Shown here: positions 18,385-27,615 of the stretch, in pieces
Position numbering within the stretch: the stretch's first letter is position 1
Layout of the letters: each line of letters begins with the position of its first letter
NCBI GenBank assembly: GCA_009908505.1
Contig: JAAAPD010000003.1
Span: 145,282-209,281, forward strand
Length of the DNA stretch: 64,000 bases
DNA from: Alphaproteobacteria bacterium
GTDB taxonomy: Bacteria > Pseudomonadota > Alphaproteobacteria > Rhodobacterales > Rhodobacteraceae
Direction of reading: 5' to 3'
Notes under the pieces: generated by a model
The model's database searches: none
What the model saw: the letters and a program-made list of their open reading frames with translations, nothing else
Told to the model about the DNA's origin: nothing
Translations under genes and position numbers: made by a program

Positions 18385-19344
18385 ATGGCCGACCAGGAAC
18401 AGCTATACGATTTGCAGCTGGAGGGGCTGGATGCCGAGGAGTGGCGGGCGCGCGTCGAGGAGGTCTGCCACCAGATCGGGCATTGCGAAACCCTGGGCAA
18501 GCATTACCTTGCCATGCAGCTGGATGCCGGCCCACGCCTGTTCGTAAGTTTCGAAAACATCCCCTCTGCACGCAAGTTCAACCCCGAGGCGGCCCCGCGT
18601 GGCTGGCTTCTGGCACGTGATCGCGGCTGGTCCTGCCTGACCATCCTGGCCAAGGATCCCGAGAACTGGTTCCGCGATCCGGCCATCTACGCCTTCTTCG
18701 ACCGGCTGATCGACGATGGCTATTTCGATGAATTCGAGGACGTGCTGTTCTACGGCGCGGGCGGTGCGGGCTATGCCGCCGCGGCCTTTTCGGTCAGCGC
18801 GCCCGAGGCACGGGTGCTGGCGCTGCGCCCGCAGGCCACGCTGGACCCGGCCCGCACGCCCTGGGATCGCCGCTTCATGGCGCAGCGCGCCAAGGATTTC
18901 ACCAGCCGGTTCGGCTATGCCCCCATGATGCTGGAAACCGCCAGCCAGGCCTGGATCGTCCATGACCCGCTGGTGCCCGAGGACGCGATGCACGCAACCC
19001 TGTTCGAGGCGCCGAACACGATACTGCTGCGCACGCCGCATCTGGGCCTGACACCGGAACGCGACCTGTCGCTCATGCGCGTGCTCGACGACATCATCGA
19101 CGAGGCGATGGACGGCACGCTCGATGCCGACAGCTTCGCCGGCTACTGGCGGGCGCGGCAGGGGCACCTGCCCTATCTGCGCACGCTTTTTCACATTCTG
19201 GAAGAAGATGGCCGCGATGGATTGCTGGCCCGGCTTTGCAGGTTCGTGCTGCGCGACACCAATCGCCCGCTCTTCGCCAAGAAACTGGCCCAGATCGAGG
19301 CCCGCACCGCCGAAGAGACGAGCACGGAAACCGAGAACGCCTAG
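18385..19344 (+). CDS. Conserved protein of unknown function, hydrolase-like core
   Basis: A 319-residue protein that I recognise only as a roseobacter-type conserved protein; relatives have carried the name phosphoadenosine phosphosulfate reductase, but I see neither the PAPS-binding loop nor the catalytic ECG-like Cys motif. It contains EDVLFYGAGGAGYAAAAFSVSAP, which looks like the strand-turn-helix of an alpha/beta hydrolase with the nucleophile Ser replaced, then VLALRPQATLDP. There is no signal peptide. The start at ATG 18385 is preceded by GCGAGG; the track start adds 25 codons. Tail-to-tail 4-base overlap with the next gene. Confidence 0.7.
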   Translation: MADQEQLYDLQLEGLDAEEWRARVEEVCHQIGHCETLGKHYLAMQLDAGPRLFVSFENIPSARKFNPEAAPRGWLLARDRGWSCLTILAKDPENWFRDPAIYAFFDRLIDDGYFDEFEDVLFYGAGGAGYAAAAFSVSAPEARVLALRPQATLDPARTPWDRRFMAQRAKDFTSRFGYAPMMLETASQAWIVHDPLVPEDAMHATLFEAPNTILLRTPHLGLTPERDLSLMRVLDDIIDEAMDGTLDADSFAGYWRARQGHLPYLRTLFHILEEDGRDGLLARLCRFVLRDTNRPLFAKKLAQIEARTAEETSTETENA

Positions 19345-19622
19345 CGCCCGCGCCGTTCCAGCGCGGCCTGTGCCGCCGCCAGAAGGCGCAGGGCGAAATA
19401 GCCCATGGCGGCCGCGATGGCGACGCCCAGCGGCGATCCGGTATCGAAGAGTGCGCACAACACGCCCGCCCCGACCAGCGCCAGCATGAAGGCCAGCAGG
19501 CGCGTTTCGCCCTCATCGAGCGGGATATGCGGGGCCATGGCCCGGGCCAAGGGCCGTGCCAGCGGGGCCTCAATATGCGGGGTCAGGAACCCCGCGACGA
19601 ATGCGATGATGAAACCGAACAT
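19341..19622 (-). CDS. Small membrane protein, unknown
   Basis: A 93-residue protein with an amphipathic or membrane N-terminus (MFGFIIAFVAGFLTPHIEAPLARPLARAM) and two later hydrophobic helices (LLAFMLALVGAGVLCALF, GVAIAAAMGYFALRLLAAA). Start at ATG 19622 is supported by GGAGGA; the track start is 25 codons longer. Transcribed divergently from pyrC. I do not recognise the family. Confidence 0.75.
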   Translation of the reverse strand: MFGFIIAFVAGFLTPHIEAPLARPLARAMAPHIPLDEGETRLLAFMLALVGAGVLCALFDTGSPLGVAIAAAMGYFALRLLAAAQAALERRGR

Positions 19623-19747
19623 GCCGTCCTCCGTGAACTGACATAGATTTGGGCAGGATGGCCCGCCGTTCAAGACGAAAACGCATCCCGCATCCATCGG
19701 AGGAATGCAGGCTGGAAAGCACGGGCGCGACGGTGTATGGCCACCCC

Positions 19748-20800
19748 ATGACCAAACCCGCTCCGACCCGGCTGACGATCCGCCGCCCCGATGATTGGCA
19801 CCTCCATCTGCGCGATGGCGAGATGCTCAGGGGTGTTCTGCCACATTCCGCCGCCCATTTCGGCCGCGCGATCATCATGCCCAACCTCGTGCCGCCGGTC
19901 GTCACCGGGGCGCAGGCCGCCGCCTATCGCGACCGGATCATGGCCGCCCTGCCCGAGGGCAGCGGATTTCGCCCGCTGATGACGCTCTACCTGACCGAGG
20001 ACACGGACCCCGAGGACGTGGCCCGTGCCCATGCTGACGGTCTGGTGACGGCGGTGAAACTCTATCCCGCGGGGGCGACTACGAATTCGGCCAGCGGCGT
20101 GCGCGATTTCGACAAGGTGCGCCCGGTGTTGGAAAAGATGGCCGAGATCGGCTGCCCCTTATGTGTTCATGGCGAAGTGACCGACCCCGAGGTGGACATT
20201 TTCGACCGCGAGGCGGTGTTCATCGACAAGGTGCTCAAGCCCATTCGCAAGAAGACCCCGGACCTGCGCGTAGTCATGGAACATGTCACGACGCAGGACG
20301 CGGTGGACTACGTCCGTGACACCCACAAGAACCTGGCCGCGACGATCACCACGCATCACCTGATCATCAACCGCAACGATATCCTGGTGGGCGGGATCAA
20401 GCCGCATTACTACTGCCTGCCCGTGGCCAAGCGCGAACGTCACCGCATCGCGCTGGTCCAGGCCGCCACCAGCGGCGACAAGCGGTTTTTCCTGGGCACC
20501 GACAGCGCCCCGCATACCGATGCCAACAAGTTGCAGCCCTGCGGTTGTGCAGGCTGTTTCACCGCGCCCAACACGATGTCTTGCTTGGCGGAAGTTTTCG
20601 AAGTTTCCAAGAAGCTCAACCAGCTGGAGGCCTTTGCCTCGCTCAATGGGCCGCGCTTCTACGGCCTTCCCGTCAACGAGGATACGATCACCCTGACCAA
20701 GGGCGATGCGGTGGACTACCCCACGCAGGTCGAAACCGGCGACGGGCCGGTCACGGTCTTCGATCCCGGCTTCCCGCTGCATTGGCGGGTCGAAGCCTGA
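19748..20800 (+). CDS. pyrC: Dihydroorotase (homodimeric, class II)
   Basis: A 350-residue zinc enzyme converting carbamoyl-aspartate to dihydroorotate in pyrimidine synthesis. Metal-binding HxH in WHLHLRDG (residues 18-20), the carbamylated Lys in [14 protein letters not shown], His in CVHGEV and in [14 protein letters not shown], and the catalytic Asp in GTDSAPH. Length and motifs match the E. coli PyrC type, distinct from the PyrC/PyrX forms linked to pyrB. Start chosen at ATG 19748. pyrE follows after 52 bases, so the two are probably cotranscribed. Confidence 0.96.
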   Translation: MTKPAPTRLTIRRPDDWHLHLRDGEMLRGVLPHSAAHFGRAIIMPNLVPPVVTGAQAAAYRDRIMAALPEGSGFRPLMTLYLTEDTDPEDVARAHADGLVTAVKLYPAGATTNSASGVRDFDKVRPVLEKMAEIGCPLCVHGEVTDPEVDIFDREAVFIDKVLKPIRKKTPDLRVVMEHVTTQDAVDYVRDTHKNLAATITTHHLIINRNDILVGGIKPHYYCLPVAKRERHRIALVQAATSGDKRFFLGTDSAPHTDANKLQPCGCAGCFTAPNTMSCLAEVFEVSKKLNQLEAFASLNGPRFYGLPVNEDTITLTKGDAVDYPTQVETGDGPVTVFDPGFPLHWRVEA

Positions 20801-20852
20801 GTCGCCGGGCCGTCAAAAGAATCGCACCGACAAAAACAGGAGTCCCGCGGCC

Positions 20853-21527
20853 ATGATCCCCGCCTCTTTCCCCGACAAGTCCGAGATCGCCCGCCTGACC
20901 GCACGGATGCTGATCGAGATCGAGGCCATCCATTTCAACGCGCGCGCGCCCTTTACCCATGCCAGCGGCAAGCGGGCCCCGACCTATATCGATTGCCGCA
21001 GGTTGATCTCCTACCCCCGGCTGCGGTCGGTCCTTATGGACTTCCTGGCGGTGACGGTGATGCGCGAGGCCGGCTTCGAGGCCTTCGACAACATCGCCGG
21101 CGGCGAAACTGCGGGAATCCCCTTTGCCGCCTTCGTGGCCGAGCGGCTGGCCCTGCCCATGACCTATGTGCGCAAGAAACCGAAAGGGTATGGCCGGAAC
21201 GCCAGGATCGAGGGCGCCATGTCGGATGGCGAGCGCGTGCTGCTGGTCGAGGACCTGACCACCGATGGCGGCTCGAAACTGTCCTTCGTGTATGCGATCC
21301 GCGACACCGGCGCGACATGCCGGCACACGGCCGTGGTCTTCTATTACGGCATCCATGCCGGGGTCGAGGAATCGCTGGCCGAGCATGACGTGAACCTCAT
21401 CCACCTGTGCACCTGGTGGGACGTCCTGGCCGAGGCCCGCGCAATGCAGGCCTTCGATGCCGAGACCCTGGACGAGGTCGAATCCTACCTGCGCGACCCT
21501 GCCGGCTGGGCCGAGGCCCGAGGATAA
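20853..21527 (+). CDS. pyrE: Orotate phosphoribosyltransferase
   Basis: A 224-residue enzyme forming OMP from orotate and PRPP. The PRPP-binding motif is [14 protein letters not shown], and the flexible loop [17 protein letters not shown] carries the catalytic Lys residues. Start at ATG 20853 is preceded by AGGAG; the ORF track start at 20706 lies inside pyrC. The neighbour pyrC supplies the previous step but one of the pathway. Confidence 0.95.
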   Translation: MIPASFPDKSEIARLTARMLIEIEAIHFNARAPFTHASGKRAPTYIDCRRLISYPRLRSVLMDFLAVTVMREAGFEAFDNIAGGETAGIPFAAFVAERLALPMTYVRKKPKGYGRNARIEGAMSDGERVLLVEDLTTDGGSKLSFVYAIRDTGATCRHTAVVFYYGIHAGVEESLAEHDVNLIHLCTWWDVLAEARAMQAFDAETLDEVESYLRDPAGWAEARG

Positions 21528-21541
21528 GCGGAAATTTCTTG

Positions 21542-21575
21542 GGGAAAACCTGTGGGCGAAATCGCGGGTTTTCCC
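21542..21575. terminator. Stem-loop downstream of pyrE
   Basis: GGGAAAACC and GGTTTTCCC form a perfect 9-bp stem around a 16-base loop, 14 bases after the pyrE stop. No U-run follows, so its efficiency as a terminator is uncertain, but its position fits the end of a pyrCE transcript. Confidence 0.4.
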
Positions 21576-21611
21576 GGCATCCGCACACGGTTTGCCCATA
21601 TCTGGATGCTC

Positions 21612-21641
21612 TTGGACAGCGCCCCACCAGATATGCTATGA
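21612..21641 (+). promoter_or_regulatory. Possible dnaB promoter
   Basis: TTGGAC at 21612-21617 and CTATGA at 21636-21641, spaced by 18 bases, upstream of dnaB. The leader to the dnaB ATG would be about 110 bases. A moderate match only. Confidence 0.3.
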
Positions 21642-21760
21642 CCCATGCGACCCGTAGGCTTGCGCACAGCTTGACCACAGACTTTTGCAGATAGCATGCG
21701 CCGGGCGCTGCGGTTAAACCGTCAGCTTGGGACAGACGGGTCGGATTCGGGGCAGAGCAA

Positions 21761-23248
21761 ATGAACGAAATCTCCACATTCAATGCCAGCGGCACCGACA
21801 CCGAGGGCACCGAGCAAATGCCCCATTCGATCGAGGCCGAACAGCAACTTCTCGGCGCGATCCTGACCAATAACGATGTCTTCGACCGCATTGCCTCCAT
21901 CGTGCGGCCCGACCACTTCTACGACCCGGTCCATGCCCGGATCTTCGAGACCGCAGCCGCGCGGATCCAGAAGAACGCCCTCGCCTCTCCCGTGACGCTC
22001 AAGGCGTTCCTGGAGGACGACGAGGGTCTGAAGGAACTGGGCGGCCCGCCCTACCTGGCACGACTGGCCGGCGCCGCGATTTCGGCATTTGCGGCGCGCG
22101 ACTACGCGCAGATGATCTATGACCTCGCAGTGCGCCGCGAACTGATCCAGGTCGGGCAGGAAATCTCGTCCAAGGCAGCGCGGGTCAATGTGGACAGCGA
22201 GCCGAAAGAACAGATCGTCGAGGCCGAGCAGAAGCTATACCAGCTGGCCGAACAGGGCCAGTCCGAAAGCGGTTTTCAGAGCTTTCTCAAGGCTGTGACC
22301 GACGCGGTTAATGTCGCCAACGCGGCCTATCAGCGCGAGGGCGGGCTGGCGGGCGTGTCCACCGGCCTGGTCGACATGGACCAGAAGCTGGGCGGGCTGC
22401 ATTCCTCGGACCTGCTGATCCTTGCCGGTCGCCCGTCCATGGGGAAAACCTCGCTGGCAACCAATATCGCCTTCAACGTGGCCAAGGCCTACAAGCGCGG
22501 CAAGTTGACGGATGGCACCGAGGGCGCCGTGGATGGTGGCGTCGTGGGGTTCTTCAGCCTGGAGATGAGCGCCGAGCAGCTGGCCGGCCGGATCCTGGCC
22601 GAGGCCTCGGAAATCTCGTCCCACAAGATCCGCCAGGGCGACATGGACGAGGCCGAGTTCCGCCGCTTCGTGGATGCCGCCAAGGAACTGGAGGCCTGCC
22701 CGCTCTTCATCGACGACACCCCGGCCCTGCCGATTTCCCAGGTCGCCGCCCGCGCGCGGCGACTGAAACGGACCCACGGGCTGGACCTTCTGATCGTCGA
22801 CTACCTGCAATTGCTGCGGGGCAACGCCGACAACCGGGTCCAGGAGATCGCCGAGATCTCCATGGGCCTCAAGGCCATTGCCAAGGAGCTGGACATCCCC
22901 GTCGTGGCGCTGTCGCAGCTGTCGCGCCAGGTGGAAAGCCGTGACGACAAGCGGCCGCAGCTGTCCGACCTTCGCGAATCCGGTTCGATCGAGCAGGACG
23001 CGGACGTGGTCATGTTCGTCTTCCGCGAAGAGTATTACGTCGAACGGGAAAAACCCTCGGATGACCGGCTGGACGAAATGGCCGCCTGGCAGGAACGCAT
23101 GGCGCGTCTGCACGGCAAGGCCGAGGTGATCATCGGCAAGCAGCGGCACGGCCCCATCGGCACGGTCGAGCTGTCCTTCGAAAGCCAGTTCACCCGGTTC
23201 GGCAACCTCGTCAAACCGTGGCAGCAGGGCGGCGGCGATTTCGGCTGA
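21761..23248 (+). CDS. dnaB: Replicative DNA helicase DnaB
   Basis: A 495-residue hexameric 5'-3' helicase that loads and drives the replication fork. The N-terminal primase-interacting domain begins MPHSIEAEQQLLGAIL at about residue 20; the RecA-like domain has Walker A GRPSMGKTSLA near 223, Walker B LLIVDYLQLL and the arginine-finger region LSQLSRQVESR, ending in VIIGKQRHGP. Compared with E. coli DnaB (471 residues) there is a short N-terminal extension and an extra Gly-rich loop (KLTDGTEGAVDGGV) after Walker A, common in alphaproteobacteria. alr follows 57 bases later. Confidence 0.97.
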   Translation: MNEISTFNASGTDTEGTEQMPHSIEAEQQLLGAILTNNDVFDRIASIVRPDHFYDPVHARIFETAAARIQKNALASPVTLKAFLEDDEGLKELGGPPYLARLAGAAISAFAARDYAQMIYDLAVRRELIQVGQEISSKAARVNVDSEPKEQIVEAEQKLYQLAEQGQSESGFQSFLKAVTDAVNVANAAYQREGGLAGVSTGLVDMDQKLGGLHSSDLLILAGRPSMGKTSLATNIAFNVAKAYKRGKLTDGTEGAVDGGVVGFFSLEMSAEQLAGRILAEASEISSHKIRQGDMDEAEFRRFVDAAKELEACPLFIDDTPALPISQVAARARRLKRTHGLDLLIVDYLQLLRGNADNRVQEIAEISMGLKAIAKELDIPVVALSQLSRQVESRDDKRPQLSDLRESGSIEQDADVVMFVFREEYYVEREKPSDDRLDEMAAWQERMARLHGKAEVIIGKQRHGPIGTVELSFESQFTRFGNLVKPWQQGGGDFG

Positions 23249-23305
23249 GGCCGGCGCGCAAAACCGCGCTTGCCCCCTTGCCTGCCACCTGTCAAAACCG
23301 CGCCC

Positions 23306-24343
23306 ATGTCGACTGGTTTTTTGAATATTGATCTGACGGCGCTGGCCCATAACTGGCAGGCGCTGGATGCGATGACGAGTGTTGAGACCGCCGCCGTGGT
23401 CAAGGCCGACGCCTACGGGCTGGGGGTGGACAAGGTGGCGCGCGCCCTTGCGCGTGCGGGGGCCAAAACGTTCTTCGTGGCCGTGGCCGAGGAAGGCGTG
23501 AAACTGCGCCAGGCCCTTGGGCCGAACCCCACCATATGCGTCTTTTCCGGCCACATGCGCGGCGATACGGACATGATCGGCGACATGGGCCTGACGCCCA
23601 TGATCAACACGGTCGGCCAGCTGACCCGGCACCTTGAAAGCCTGCCGGGCCATCCCTTCGGCATCCAGCTGGATACCGGCATGAACCGCCTTGGCATGGA
23701 GATCGACGACTGGGCCAGCGTGGCCGAGATCGCGCTGGGGCAGAACTGCCGGCTTGTCATGAGCCACCTGGCCTGCGCCGACGAACCCGATCATCCGATG
23801 AACCGCCAGCAACTGGACCAGTTCCACCTGATGACCGACGGGATCGACGTGCCCCGCTCGCTGGCGCAGACCGGGGGGATCCTGCTGGGGCCCGAGTATC
23901 ATTTCGAGCTGACGCGGCCGGGGGTCGGGCTTTATGGTGGGCTGCCCTTCGCCGATGCGCAGCCCGTGGCCCATCTCGACCTGCCGGTGATCCAGCTGCG
24001 CGACGTGGCGCCGGGCGAAACCGTAGGCTACGGCAACACCTGGACGGCCGATCGGCCGACGAGGCTGGTCACGGTGGCGGCGGGCTATGCCGACGGCGTT
24101 CATCGTATCCTGTCGGGCAACCTTCAGCTTTGGCATGGCAGCCACCCGGTGCCCGTGGTGGGCCGCGTGTCGATGGACCTGATCACCGTGGATGTCACCG
24201 ACCTGGACGAGGTGCCGGGGTCGCTGTCGCTGTTATCCGCCAATCAGACGGTCGATCATATCGCCGACCGGGCCGGGACGATCGGCTACGAGGTACTGAC
24301 CTCGCTCGGCGGCCGCTACCAGCGGCGGTATTCCGGGCAATGA
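23306..24343 (+). CDS. alr: Alanine racemase
   Basis: A 345-residue PLP enzyme producing D-alanine for peptidoglycan. The PLP Lys is in [12 protein letters not shown] (near residue 36), the second catalytic base Tyr in ETVGYGNTW, and the [10 protein letters not shown] motif is conserved. Start at ATG 23306; the track start is 12 codons upstream. The stop overlaps the next gene start (ATGA), coupling it to the lipid transporter pair. Confidence 0.95.
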   Translation: MSTGFLNIDLTALAHNWQALDAMTSVETAAVVKADAYGLGVDKVARALARAGAKTFFVAVAEEGVKLRQALGPNPTICVFSGHMRGDTDMIGDMGLTPMINTVGQLTRHLESLPGHPFGIQLDTGMNRLGMEIDDWASVAEIALGQNCRLVMSHLACADEPDHPMNRQQLDQFHLMTDGIDVPRSLAQTGGILLGPEYHFELTRPGVGLYGGLPFADAQPVAHLDLPVIQLRDVAPGETVGYGNTWTADRPTRLVTVAAGYADGVHRILSGNLQLWHGSHPVPVVGRVSMDLITVDVTDLDEVPGSLSLLSANQTVDHIADRAGTIGYEVLTSLGGRYQRRYSGQ

Positions 24344-25116
24344 GGCGCCCTCTGGGTGCCATAGGGGCCACTGTGCTGGGCCTTCTGGCCGCGATCGGGC
24401 GGCTTGCGCTTTTCGTGGGCGAAACCGTGTCGCACCTGGTCCGGCCGCCCTTCTACCCGCGCGAATTTGGCCATGCCTTGGTCCAGATCGGCTATTTCTC
24501 GCTGCCCGTGGTCGGGTTGACCGCGCTGTTCACCGGCGGCGCGCTGGCCCTGCAGATCTATGCGGGCGGGTCGCGTTTCGATGCGCAGGCCGTGGTGCCG
24601 CAGATCGTGGCCATCGGCATGGTGCGCGAACTGGGCCCGGTCCTGGTGGGGCTGATGATCGCGGCGCGGGTGACATCCAGCATCGCCGCCGAGATCGCCA
24701 CCATGAAGGTGACCGAACAGATCGACGCGCTGGTGACGCTGTCGACCCATCCGATGAAATACCTCACCCTGCCGAGGGTGCTGGCCGCAACGCTGGTCAT
24801 GCCCGTGCTGGTCGGCATCGGCGACATCATCGGCATTTTCGGCGGCTATCTTGTCGGAACGGAACGGTTGGGCTTCAACTCTGCCGCCTATCTCAAGAAT
24901 ACCGCCGACTTCCTGACCCGGCTCGACATCATCTCGTCGCTGGTCAAGGGCGCGGTCTTCGGCTTCATCGCGGCGCTGATGGGATGTTATTACGGGATGC
25001 AATCGGACCGTGGTGCCATGGGCGTGGGCCGGGCCACGAAATCCTCGGTCGTGGCGGCCGCCGTGCTGATCCTGGCGGCCAACTTCCTTTTGACAGAGGC
25101 GTTCTTTTCCGCATGA
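24340..25116 (+). CDS. MlaE-family ABC transporter permease
   Basis: A 258-residue inner-membrane permease of the MlaE family, which moves phospholipids between the membranes together with an MlaF-type ATPase and an MCE-domain MlaD-type protein. It has the typical [35 protein letters not shown] start, the conserved [34 protein letters not shown] segment and several membrane helices. It starts within the alr stop (ATGA) and ends within the start of the ATPase gene (ATGA). No MCE-domain gene is nearby. Confidence 0.92.
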   Translation: MRRPLGAIGATVLGLLAAIGRLALFVGETVSHLVRPPFYPREFGHALVQIGYFSLPVVGLTALFTGGALALQIYAGGSRFDAQAVVPQIVAIGMVRELGPVLVGLMIAARVTSSIAAEIATMKVTEQIDALVTLSTHPMKYLTLPRVLAATLVMPVLVGIGDIIGIFGGYLVGTERLGFNSAAYLKNTADFLTRLDIISSLVKGAVFGFIAALMGCYYGMQSDRGAMGVGRATKSSVVAAAVLILAANFLLTEAFFSA

Positions 25117-25859
25117 TCCTGCTGAGTGACCTGCACAAGACCTTTGGCACCAACGCAGTGCTGCGCGGCGTGGACCTGCACGTGCCCCGCGGTGAAAGCA
25201 TGGTGGTCATCGGCGGGTCGGGCACCGGCAAGTCGGTGCTGATCAAGTGCATTCTCGGGCTGATCACGCCCGACAGCGGCACAATCGCGGTCGACGGGCA
25301 GGACGTGACCCGCGCCGACCGCGATGCGTTCCTGGCTCGGTTCGGGATGCTGTTCCAGGGCGGGGCGCTGTTCGACAGCCTGCCGGTCTGGCAGAACGTC
25401 GCCTTCCGCCTGCTGCGCGGCAGCCTGAAACGGCCCAAACCCGAGGCGCGCGAGGTGGCCATCGAAAAACTGCGCCGGGTTGGCCTGTCCCCGGATGTGG
25501 CCGACCGCCTACCCGCCGAACTGTCGGGGGGCATGCAGAAACGCGTGGGGCTGGCCCGCGCAATCGCCGCCGAGCCCGAGATCATCTTTTTCGACGAACC
25601 CACCACGGGGCTGGACCCGATCATGGCGGGCGTCATCAACGACCTGATCCGCGAAATCGTGACCGAGATGGGCGCCACCGCCATCACCATTACCCATGAC
25701 ATGGCCAGCGTGCGGGCCATCGCAGATGACGTGGCCATGCTGCATGCGGGCAAGGTGCGCTGGTCCGGACCGGTGGGCCAGATGGACGACAGCGGCGATC
25801 CCTACCTGCACCAGTTCATCACCGGCAGCGCCGAGGGCCCGATCGAGGCGATAAGGTAA
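25113..25859 (+). CDS. MlaF-type ABC transporter ATPase
   Basis: A 248-residue ATP-binding subunit. Walker A GGSGTGKSV near residue 34, signature LSGGMQKRVGLARAI, Walker B IIFFDEPTTGLDP, H-loop ITHDMASV. The MQKR form of the signature and DEPTTGLDPI are typical of the MlaF/Ttg2A group. Coupled to the MlaE-type permease by a four-base overlap. The start at 25113 is set by this overlap; the track ORF starts further upstream inside the permease gene. Confidence 0.92.
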   Translation: MILLSDLHKTFGTNAVLRGVDLHVPRGESMVVIGGSGTGKSVLIKCILGLITPDSGTIAVDGQDVTRADRDAFLARFGMLFQGGALFDSLPVWQNVAFRLLRGSLKRPKPEAREVAIEKLRRVGLSPDVADRLPAELSGGMQKRVGLARAIAAEPEIIFFDEPTTGLDPIMAGVINDLIREIVTEMGATAITITHDMASVRAIADDVAMLHAGKVRWSGPVGQMDDSGDPYLHQFITGSAEGPIEAIR

Positions 25860-25865
25860 CCCCCG

Positions 25866-26030
25866 ATGGACCCGGCCCAGGCCCCGTTTCCGTCTTGGTT
25901 GGCCTTCGCGATATCCGCCCTTGCGGGTCTGGCGCTCGTCGGCTTCGCGGCCCGGACCATGCTACGCGTGCCGAAATGGGCGGGGGTTCTTGGTCGGCGT
26001 GGTGGTGGTCTGGCCGGTTCGGAGGCGTAG
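25866..26030 (+). CDS. Possible 54-residue membrane protein
   Basis: A short frame six bases after the ATPase stop, absent from the ORF track because of its length. It encodes MDPAQAPFPSWLAFAISALA and continues as a hydrophobic helix GLALVGFAARTML with a basic C-terminus (RVPKWAGVLGRRGG). Position and the membrane helix suggest a real small gene of the Mla-like operon, but the ribosome binding site is weak and I know no family. Confidence 0.35.
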   Translation: MDPAQAPFPSWLAFAISALAGLALVGFAARTMLRVPKWAGVLGRRGGGLAGSEA

Positions 26031-26242
26031 AACCATTTCTGGGGGATCGCCCAGGCATTCGCCGGCCCCTGACCCCGCTCGAACGATTCGCGCGGCCCGG
26101 CCGTTTGCCCCAAACCGTGATTTTCCGGGCGAACAATGGACTCGCTTGGCCGGCATCGTTGCGATTTGGTAAACTCGTCACGCTCTTCACCAGATTTTGC
26201 GCGCCATTGGCTGGCCTGAGACACGGCGTGAGATTTTCCCCT

Positions 26243-26271
26243 TTGGTAATCGGCGGAACATTGCCTATCAT
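26243..26271 (+). promoter_or_regulatory. Predicted sigma-70 promoter for the coiled-coil membrane protein gene
   Basis: TTGGTA at 26243-26248, a 17-base spacer and TATCAT at 26266-26271, giving a leader of about 35 bases before the ATG at 26315. The rest of the 26031-26314 intergenic stretch shows no credible gene. Confidence 0.5.
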
Positions 26272-26314
26272 GAAGCGTTAAGGGTCTGCTCGTTTCGGAC
26301 TTGGGGGTTTTGTC

Positions 26315-27067
26315 ATGACTGGTTTGCTGAATCACGCGCAACGCGCGATGCATGTCGTTTCTCTGGCATTGTTAACCACGATCGGCGCGGCGGTGCTGGC
26401 CTATACCATCGCCTGTGCCCTTGGGCTCGCGCCTTGGCTGTCGCTGTCGCTCACCTTCGGGGAAACGACGATACCTCAGGCGGGCACCTATGTTCAGATC
26501 GCGCTGACCGGGATCCTTGTCTCGCTGGCCTTCTTCATTCCGGCCAACCGGCGGATCCTCGGGCTTGAACGGGCGCATCGCGATTTCCGCATCTCGATGG
26601 AGGATGTCGCCCGCGCCTACCACCTGTGCCACAGTGCCGACCGCACCGGGGTCTTCACCCTGTCGAGCGAGTTCGACGCGGTGCGCGAACGCCTGTCTTA
26701 CCTGCGCGACCACCCCGACCTGGACAGTCTGGAGCCGCAGGTGCTGGAACTGGCCGCCCAGATGAGCCAGCAATCGCGCGAGCTGGCCGATATCTACAGC
26801 GATGAAAAGGTCGCGCGGGCCAAGACGTTCCTGCGCCAGCGCCAGCAAGAGGCCGAACGCCAGCAACAGTTGATCGTCGAAGCCCTGCATGCCTGCCGCG
26901 ACCTGCGCAAATGGACCCAGCAGATTGAACTGGAGGAAAGCGTCGTGGCAAGCCAGCTGGCGCAACTCGAAGAACAGCTCGAGGCGACCCTGCCCGCCTT
27001 GGGCTATTCGCTGGGCCGCGATGGCGCCAATGTCGTGCCGCTGGGCGAACGGCCCGCGGCGGAATAG
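26315..27067 (+). CDS. Membrane protein with long coiled-coil domain, unknown
   Basis: A 250-residue protein. Two N-terminal membrane segments (LALLTTIGAAVLAYTIACAL and YVQIALTGILVSLAFFIPA) are followed by a cytoplasmic, charged helical region with strong coiled-coil character (KTFLRQRQQEAERQQQLIVEAL, LRKWTQQIELEESVVASQLAQLEEQLE). Relatives in this family of bacteria have been labelled DNA repair protein, but I see no nuclease, helicase or DNA-binding motif that supports this. It has its own predicted promoter; the PqiA-like gene follows 41 bases downstream. Confidence 0.75.
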   Translation: MTGLLNHAQRAMHVVSLALLTTIGAAVLAYTIACALGLAPWLSLSLTFGETTIPQAGTYVQIALTGILVSLAFFIPANRRILGLERAHRDFRISMEDVARAYHLCHSADRTGVFTLSSEFDAVRERLSYLRDHPDLDSLEPQVLELAAQMSQQSRELADIYSDEKVARAKTFLRQRQQEAERQQQLIVEALHACRDLRKWTQQIELEESVVASQLAQLEEQLEATLPALGYSLGRDGANVVPLGERPAAE

Positions 27068-27108
27068 GGCTTGCATCCGGGGCGGTCCCGGCATCACTTG
27101 GGCCGGCC

Positions 27109-27570
27109 ATGGAAAAGACATCCCCGACACTCTGGGTCCTGCGTGGCCTGAACCTCGCCTTGCTGGTCCTGTTTCCCGTGGCCTGGTTCGCGCCGCTGCT
27201 GCGGGCGGCGTTCCTGCCGCTGTTCGGCCTGAACGAAATCTCCATCGTCTCAGGCCTGCAATCATTGTGGGACAGCGACGTGTTCCTGGCCGTGATCGTG
27301 ACCGCGCTGGCCCTCTTCGCGCCCTATCTCAAGACCATCGGGCTGGCGCTGGTGCAATTCCGGCTGCTTGATGTCCGCGCCCTGCCCGCGATCGGCTACC
27401 TTGGCAAGCTGGCGATGGCCGACATCTTCCTGATCGCGCTTTACGTCGTGGTCGTCCGCGGCGTCAGCCGCGCCCATGTCGAGGGCGCCTGGGGGCTTTA
27501 CCTGTTCACTATCTGCGTGCTGGCGTCGATCCTTCTTTCGATCCTGACAGAGCGGCAGATGAAGCGCTGA
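27109..27570 (+). CDS. Paraquat-inducible protein A (PqiA)-family membrane protein
   Basis: A 153-residue inner-membrane protein with four hydrophobic helices. The motifs LVLFPVAWFAPLL, NEISIVSGLQSLW, PYLKTIGLALVQ and YLGKLAMADIFLIALYVVVV match the single-domain PqiA family (E. coli PqiA has two copies). In enterobacteria PqiA works with the MCE protein PqiB in lipid transport between the membranes; no pqiB is present here. radA follows 45 bases downstream. Confidence 0.85.
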   Translation: MEKTSPTLWVLRGLNLALLVLFPVAWFAPLLRAAFLPLFGLNEISIVSGLQSLWDSDVFLAVIVTALALFAPYLKTIGLALVQFRLLDVRALPAIGYLGKLAMADIFLIALYVVVVRGVSRAHVEGAWGLYLFTICVLASILLSILTERQMKR

Positions 27571-27615
27571 CGGCGGCCCATGGACAGGGCGCGAGAATTG
27601 GTCCAAAAGGTGAAC

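Noticed and set aside
21528-21760. Possible tRNA or regulatory RNA between pyrE and dnaB.
   Set aside because: No cloverleaf or known riboswitch pattern found by eye; only a hairpin and a moderate promoter match.
22235-24145. 636-residue minus-strand ORF across dnaB and alr.
   Set aside because: Spans two certain genes on the opposite strand with no motif of its own.
25802-26353. Minus-strand ORFs (150 and 183 residues) in the 25.8-26.3 kb gap.
   Set aside because: No recognisable domain, Arg/Pro/Ser-rich shadow composition and overlap with the end of the ATPase gene.
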